Shown: positions 5,986 to 8,809 of the stretch, one piece after another
Numbering within the stretch: the first letter of the stretch is position 1
Layout of the letters: each line of letters opens with the position of its first letter
NCBI GenBank assembly: GCA_002387565.1
Contig: DGJT01000027.1
Location: 1 to 8,809, forward strand
Source: Akkermansiaceae bacterium UBA4589
Lineage (GTDB): Bacteria; Verrucomicrobiota; Verrucomicrobiia; Verrucomicrobiales; Akkermansiaceae
Length of the DNA stretch: 8,809 bases
Reading direction: 5' to 3'
Made by a program: the position numbers and the translations under genes
The notes under the pieces: model-generated
Databases searched by the model: none
The model's input: the letters and a program-made list of their open reading frames with translations, nothing else
What the model was told of the DNA's origin: nothing

Positions 5986-6714
5986 ATGAGACTGTTAACT
6001 GTTCAAAATTTACAAAAAACTTATGGTGGTAGAGTCGTGGTAGGCTCAGTATCTCTTGAGGTCAAAGAGCGCGAAATTGTAGGCTTGCTAGGGCCTAACG
6101 GAGCAGGTAAAACAACTTCGTTTTATATGATTGCAGGTTTAGTCACACCTGAGCAAGGTTCGGTCCATCTTATGGGTGAAGATGTAACAAAATTGCCTAT
6201 TCACAAACGTGCTAAATTAGGCTTAGGTTATTTACCACAAGAGCAATCAATTCTAAGAGGTCTGAGTGTGCGAGATAATTTAAAAGCTATTTTAGAAGCG
6301 CATGGTGAGCTTTCTAAGCATGATCAGAAATTGCGTTGCCAATCACTACTAGAGAGATTTAAATTGGACCATTTGGCTAAATCTAAATCTATTGCGTTAT
6401 CTGGTGGCGAAAAGAGGCGTTTGTGTATTGCTCGTTGTTTATGCACTAATCCTAAATTACTCATGTTAGATGAGCCATTTAGTGGTGTTGATCCTATTGC
6501 AGTAGGTGAGATTAACGAACTAGTTAAAGAACTTCGAGATGAAGACGGTTTATCAATCCTTATCACAGATCATAATGCGAGAGAAACTTTGAAACTCGTT
6601 GATAGAGCCTATTTACTCTTTAATGGTGAAGTAATGCTGGACGGGACGGCACAAGAAATGGCTGAAAACGACATAGCTAAGCAGTACTATTTTGGTCAGG
6701 ATTTTAATTTATAA
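5986..6714 (+). CDS. lptB: LPS export ABC transporter ATPase LptB
   Basis: LptB is the cytoplasmic ATPase of the LptB2FGC complex, which extracts LPS from the inner membrane and pushes it across the periplasmic bridge. The 242-aa length is typical. Walker A GPNGAGKTT is at residues 36-44, the Q-loop LPQE has Gln85, the signature LSGGEKRR is at 138-145, Walker B LLMLDEP is at 158-164 with catalytic Glu163, SGVDP forms the D-loop, and the switch His is at 196 (ITDHNARE). The TSFYMIAGLV stretch after Walker A and the RRLCIARCLCTNP stretch are characteristic of LptB among ABC ATPases. It is the last gene of the kdsA/lptA-like/lptB unit, 8 bp after the preceding stop. lptC, lptF and lptG are not in the window. 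The 172 bp downstream hold no gene. Confidence 0.93.
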   Translation: MRLLTVQNLQKTYGGRVVVGSVSLEVKEREIVGLLGPNGAGKTTSFYMIAGLVTPEQGSVHLMGEDVTKLPIHKRAKLGLGYLPQEQSILRGLSVRDNLKAILEAHGELSKHDQKLRCQSLLERFKLDHLAKSKSIALSGGEKRRLCIARCLCTNPKLLMLDEPFSGVDPIAVGEINELVKELRDEDGLSILITDHNARETLKLVDRAYLLFNGEVMLDGTAQEMAENDIAKQYYFGQDFNL

Positions 6715-6732
6715 ACCTGAAGATAACGCTAC

Positions 6733-6771
6733 AAAAAATCAGACTTGTTTAAAAAAATCACACTTATTTAA
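6733..6771. repeat. Tandem imperfect 19-20-bp repeat downstream of lptB
   Basis: AAAAAATCAGACTTGTTTAA (6733-6752) is followed at a 19-bp period by AAAAAATCACACTTATTTAA (6752-6771), with two mismatches over 20 bases. It lies 18 bp after the lptB stop in an AT-rich intergenic stretch. It is neither long nor numerous enough to be a known repeat class. It may reflect slippage or paired binding sites. Confidence 0.55.
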
Positions 6772-6791
6772 ACAGCTTTAAAGCTTGTTTT
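6770..6791 (+). terminator. Weak hairpin, possible terminator of the kdsA-lptB unit
   Basis: AAACAGCT and AGCTTGTTT pair around a small TTAA loop with one bulged base, and the 3' arm ends in a T-run (TTTT, 6788-6791). The stem is short and AT-rich, and the T-run partly belongs to the stem, so termination efficiency is doubtful. It is the only hairpin-like candidate I see after lptB. Confidence 0.3.
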
Positions 6792-6886
6792 AATAAGGTT
6801 CTAATAGTATTGTTAATCAGTTTTTTATTAGCCTTTTCGCTGAGTTAAACGCTATAAAAAAGCTAATTGATTCAAACATATAGACT

Positions 6887-8086
6887 ATGAGCACACTAGT
6901 AGAACAAGATTATTTAAGTCCAGAAATTATTGCTAATCCTGAAAACCGTGAGTTTCCACCTTTTGATTTAGTAAAATTATTAAGTGTCATCTTTGATCCT
7001 ATTCAAGGATGTCGTGTATGCTTGCTTACTGACTTTGATGAGCCACAGGAGCTAATTAAAAATTTTAACTTCCTCAACCAATCTGGTTTTGAAGTGCAAA
7101 AAAAAGGTTATGAAGTTTTCTACCAAGGTCTCAAGAATGGGGGTCTTGAGGCTATGGAGCTTACTGGAGGTGAAATGTATGCTTATAAAACAACTCACGG
7201 CTCTAATTTAGACTTAGCTGATGAAGTTTGGGATACTAATGGTAACCAATTGTCTTTAGATAATGACATCTATGCCAAATATGACCTAATCCTATGTTTA
7301 TCAACTTACTCAGCTACAGCGCCACTTACCGCTAAATGCAAGGAGTATGGGTTTAGAGGAGCCACATTACATGGGCTTAATGATATTATTCTCAATTCAG
7401 GATTAGCTGTAGATTATGATCTTGTATCTAGGGACGCGGAGAATCTGCGCCTTGCTATGACTAAAGCAGATTCTATTGAAATTGATTTTGGCCTCGAAGA
7501 TGGACGTGTGCTCACAGCTACTTTAGAGTTAGGTCAACAAGAAGCGCAAAAATCACATGGACTTTGCCAAGGTACGGCTCCTGATGTAGCTAACTTGCCA
7601 GGTGGCGAAGTCTATTTTGTGCCTACAGATGCTAATGGGCAATTTCCACTTAAATATGAAGATGGCACGTTAGGTGAGTTAGAAGTCGTCAATAGATGTA
7701 TTATTAAGTCGACATTGATTGAAGGTAATCAAGCTACTATTGATGAGCATAATGAGCGCCTTGCCGATGACCCTATGACCGGTACACTTGGTGAGCTAGG
7801 TTTTGGAACACAGGTACTCCCTGTATCTGGAGCAGATATTCAAGATGAGAAAGTGCTAGGCACTTGCCACTTAGCCACAGGTCGTGATGATCATCTTGGT
7901 GGAGATATCCTCCCTGATATGTTCAAAAAGCATGAAAACTCAACTCATGATGACATTCTTTTTGCCCCACATAAAACACCTAACTTCAATATTTCTCAAG
8001 TGCGCATGAATCGTGATGGACAGCAGGAGATTCTGATTGAAAATTTTGTAGCTAGCGAGTATTTAATGACCGCATTAAGAGGTTAA
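6887..8086 (+). CDS. M29-type (aminopeptidase T-like) metallopeptidase homologue
   Basis: This is a 399-aa cytoplasmic protein without a signal peptide or membrane segment. The C-terminal half resembles the M29 aminopeptidase T family: NLPGGEVYFVP (236-246), LGELGFGT (301-308), DEKVLGTCHLATG (320-332), GG (338-339) and THDD (353-356). Glu241, Glu303, His328, His354 and Asp356 fall in the order E, E, H, HxD that binds the two metal ions in that family. The catalytic tyrosine expected about seven residues after the first His is not evident (Asp335/His336 stand there), so peptidase activity is uncertain. The fold also includes non-peptidases such as the NicX dihydroxypyridine dioxygenase. Substrate is unknown. 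No Shine-Dalgarno sequence precedes the ATG. The stop is 1 nt before queH, so the two are almost certainly cotranscribed. Confidence 0.75.
   Translation: MSTLVEQDYLSPEIIANPENREFPPFDLVKLLSVIFDPIQGCRVCLLTDFDEPQELIKNFNFLNQSGFEVQKKGYEVFYQGLKNGGLEAMELTGGEMYAYKTTHGSNLDLADEVWDTNGNQLSLDNDIYAKYDLILCLSTYSATAPLTAKCKEYGFRGATLHGLNDIILNSGLAVDYDLVSRDAENLRLAMTKADSIEIDFGLEDGRVLTATLELGQQEAQKSHGLCQGTAPDVANLPGGEVYFVPTDANGQFPLKYEDGTLGELEVVNRCIIKSTLIEGNQATIDEHNERLADDPMTGTLGELGFGTQVLPVSGADIQDEKVLGTCHLATGRDDHLGGDILPDMFKKHENSTHDDILFAPHKTPNFNISQVRMNRDGQQEILIENFVASEYLMTALRG
8077..8082 (+). promoter_or_regulatory. Shine-Dalgarno-like sequence of queH
   Basis: AAGAGG lies 5 nt before the queH ATG and inside the last Arg-Gly codons of the preceding gene. 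It is the only clear Shine-Dalgarno-like sequence among the starts in this window. Its position would let ribosomes finishing the upstream gene reinitiate on queH. Confidence 0.5.
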
Positions 8087-8087
8087 T

Positions 8088-8750
8088 ATGGCAAAAAAAG
8101 CATACGAAGAACCATTTGAATTACCAGTTAAGGGCACTAAGTTGCTCTTGCATTCTTGTTGTGCACCTTGCTCAGGAGGTATTATGGAAAAATTGCATAA
8201 CGAAGGGATTGAGTATGATGTGTTTTTCTATAACCCTAATATTCATCCTCTCAATGAGTATGAAATCCGAAAACAAGAAAACATCCGCTATTGTGATGAG
8301 TTAGGTATTAAATTTATCGATGCTGATTATGATAAGGATAATTGGTTTGCCAGAGTCAAAGGCATGGAATGGGAGCCAGAACGAGGTGCGCGCTGTACAG
8401 CCTGTTTTGATATGCGTTTTGAGAGGACAGCTCTTTATGCGCAAGAAAATGGTTATAAAGTAATCAGTAGCACGCTAGGCATTTCTCGTTGGAAAAATAT
8501 GGAGCAAATTAATGGTAGTGGAGTCACCGCCGCTGCTAAATATGAGGGTGTGACTTACTGGACTTACAATTGGCGTAAGCAAGGAGGCTCAAGCCGTATG
8601 TATGAACTCGCCAAAGAACAAGAGTTTTACAAGCAAGAATATTGTGGGTGCATCTATTCATTACGAGATACGAATCGCTGGAGAGTCAAACGAGGAGATA
8701 GTAAAATAGATTTAGGCAAGGAATACTACGGCTTCAAAAATACAGAATAG
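8088..8750 (+). CDS. queH: Epoxyqueuosine reductase QueH
   Basis: QueH (formerly DUF208) reduces epoxyqueuosine to queuosine at wobble position 34 of GUN-anticodon tRNAs, the last step of queuosine synthesis; it is the non-orthologous replacement for cobalamin-dependent QueG. The 220-aa protein shows the whole family pattern: HSCCAPCS (22-29), FYNPNIHPLNEYEIRK (47-62), the EPERGARCTACFDMR segment (96-110), STLGIS (128-133) and KQEYCGCIYSLRD (182-194). The cysteines at 24, 25, 28, 103, 106, 186 and 188 are those thought to hold the iron-sulfur cluster and a neighbouring metal. The start has a Shine-Dalgarno-like AAGAGG and lies 1 nt after the M29-like gene. No other queuosine gene is in the window. 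An ATG start at 8088 fits the family length. Confidence 0.94.
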   Translation: MAKKAYEEPFELPVKGTKLLLHSCCAPCSGGIMEKLHNEGIEYDVFFYNPNIHPLNEYEIRKQENIRYCDELGIKFIDADYDKDNWFARVKGMEWEPERGARCTACFDMRFERTALYAQENGYKVISSTLGISRWKNMEQINGSGVTAAAKYEGVTYWTYNWRKQGGSSRMYELAKEQEFYKQEYCGCIYSLRDTNRWRVKRGDSKIDLGKEYYGFKNTE

Positions 8751-8761
8751 GCAACTACTGC

Positions 8762-8799
8762 AAATAAAGCCCTTAATAATCTGACTTTATTTATGGTTT
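8762..8799 (+). terminator. AT-rich hairpin after queH, weak terminator candidate
   Basis: AAATAAAG (8762-8769) and CTTTATTT (8785-8792) form a perfect 8-bp stem with a 15-nt loop, followed shortly by TTTTT (8797-8801). The stem is almost all A-T, and bases ATGG separate it from the T-run, so it is a poor terminator by sequence. It sits 11 bp after the queH stop, where one would be expected. Confidence 0.3.
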
Positions 8800-8809
8800 T
8801 TAGTTATGT

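Noticed and set aside
6324..6566. 80-aa leftward frame
   Set aside because: It is antisense to lptB across the signature and Walker B motifs; Ser-rich composition is typical of a shadow frame.
8116..8304. 62-aa rightward frame
   Set aside because: It lies wholly within queH in another frame and has no independent start signal.
1..8809. Mobile elements, CRISPR arrays, tRNA genes, defence or biosynthetic island
   Set aside because: No transposase or integrase motifs, no regularly spaced repeats, no cloverleaf-like sequence and no compositional break were seen; the genes are conserved housekeeping functions.

Overview
The window is an ordinary, gene-dense stretch of an AT-rich bacterial chromosome. 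The organism is clearly diderm and makes LPS: it carries KDO-8-phosphate synthase, an LptA-like protein and LptB. It also encodes a lipobox L,D-transpeptidase. The esterase type, the 34-aa COX24-type ribosomal protein and the near absence of Shine-Dalgarno sequences suggest a PVC-group bacterium, perhaps Lentisphaerota. That placement is inference from general resemblance, not from an alignment.

Layout from left to right. Positions 1-360 (+) hold the 3' end of an alpha/beta-hydrolase esterase, whose end overlaps the end of nadB by 10 bp. A leftward pair follows: an L,D-transpeptidase lipoprotein (1974-2699) and nadB (351-1967), separated by only 6 bp. Upstream of this pair lies a perfect 12-bp-stem terminator for leftward transcription. 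It ends a second leftward unit made of hisG (2941-3813) and a tiny bS22/COX24-type ribosomal protein gene (2774-2878). A roughly 125-bp divergent intergenic region separates hisG from the rightward cluster kdsA (3940-4725), an LptA-like gene (4739-5977) and lptB (5986-6714). After a 172-bp AT-rich gap come a rightward M29-type metallopeptidase homologue (6887-8086) and queH (8088-8750), which are 1 nt apart.

How the genes work together. kdsA, the lptA-like gene and lptB form one LPS unit: synthesis of the KDO precursor, a periplasmic bridge-type protein and the export ATPase. NadB starts de novo NAD synthesis. HisG starts histidine synthesis and stands apart from any other his gene here. QueH makes queuosine in tRNA. 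The peptidase-like gene has no assigned substrate, but its 1-nt spacing to queH suggests co-translation.

I found no mobile element, CRISPR array, tRNA, rRNA or defence island. I did not find a convincing new multi-gene system. The items most worth a second look are the tiny ribosomal protein gene, the expanded LptA-like protein with an unassigned N-terminal half, the M29-like/QueH pair, and a promoter-like sequence overlapping the hisG-side terminator.
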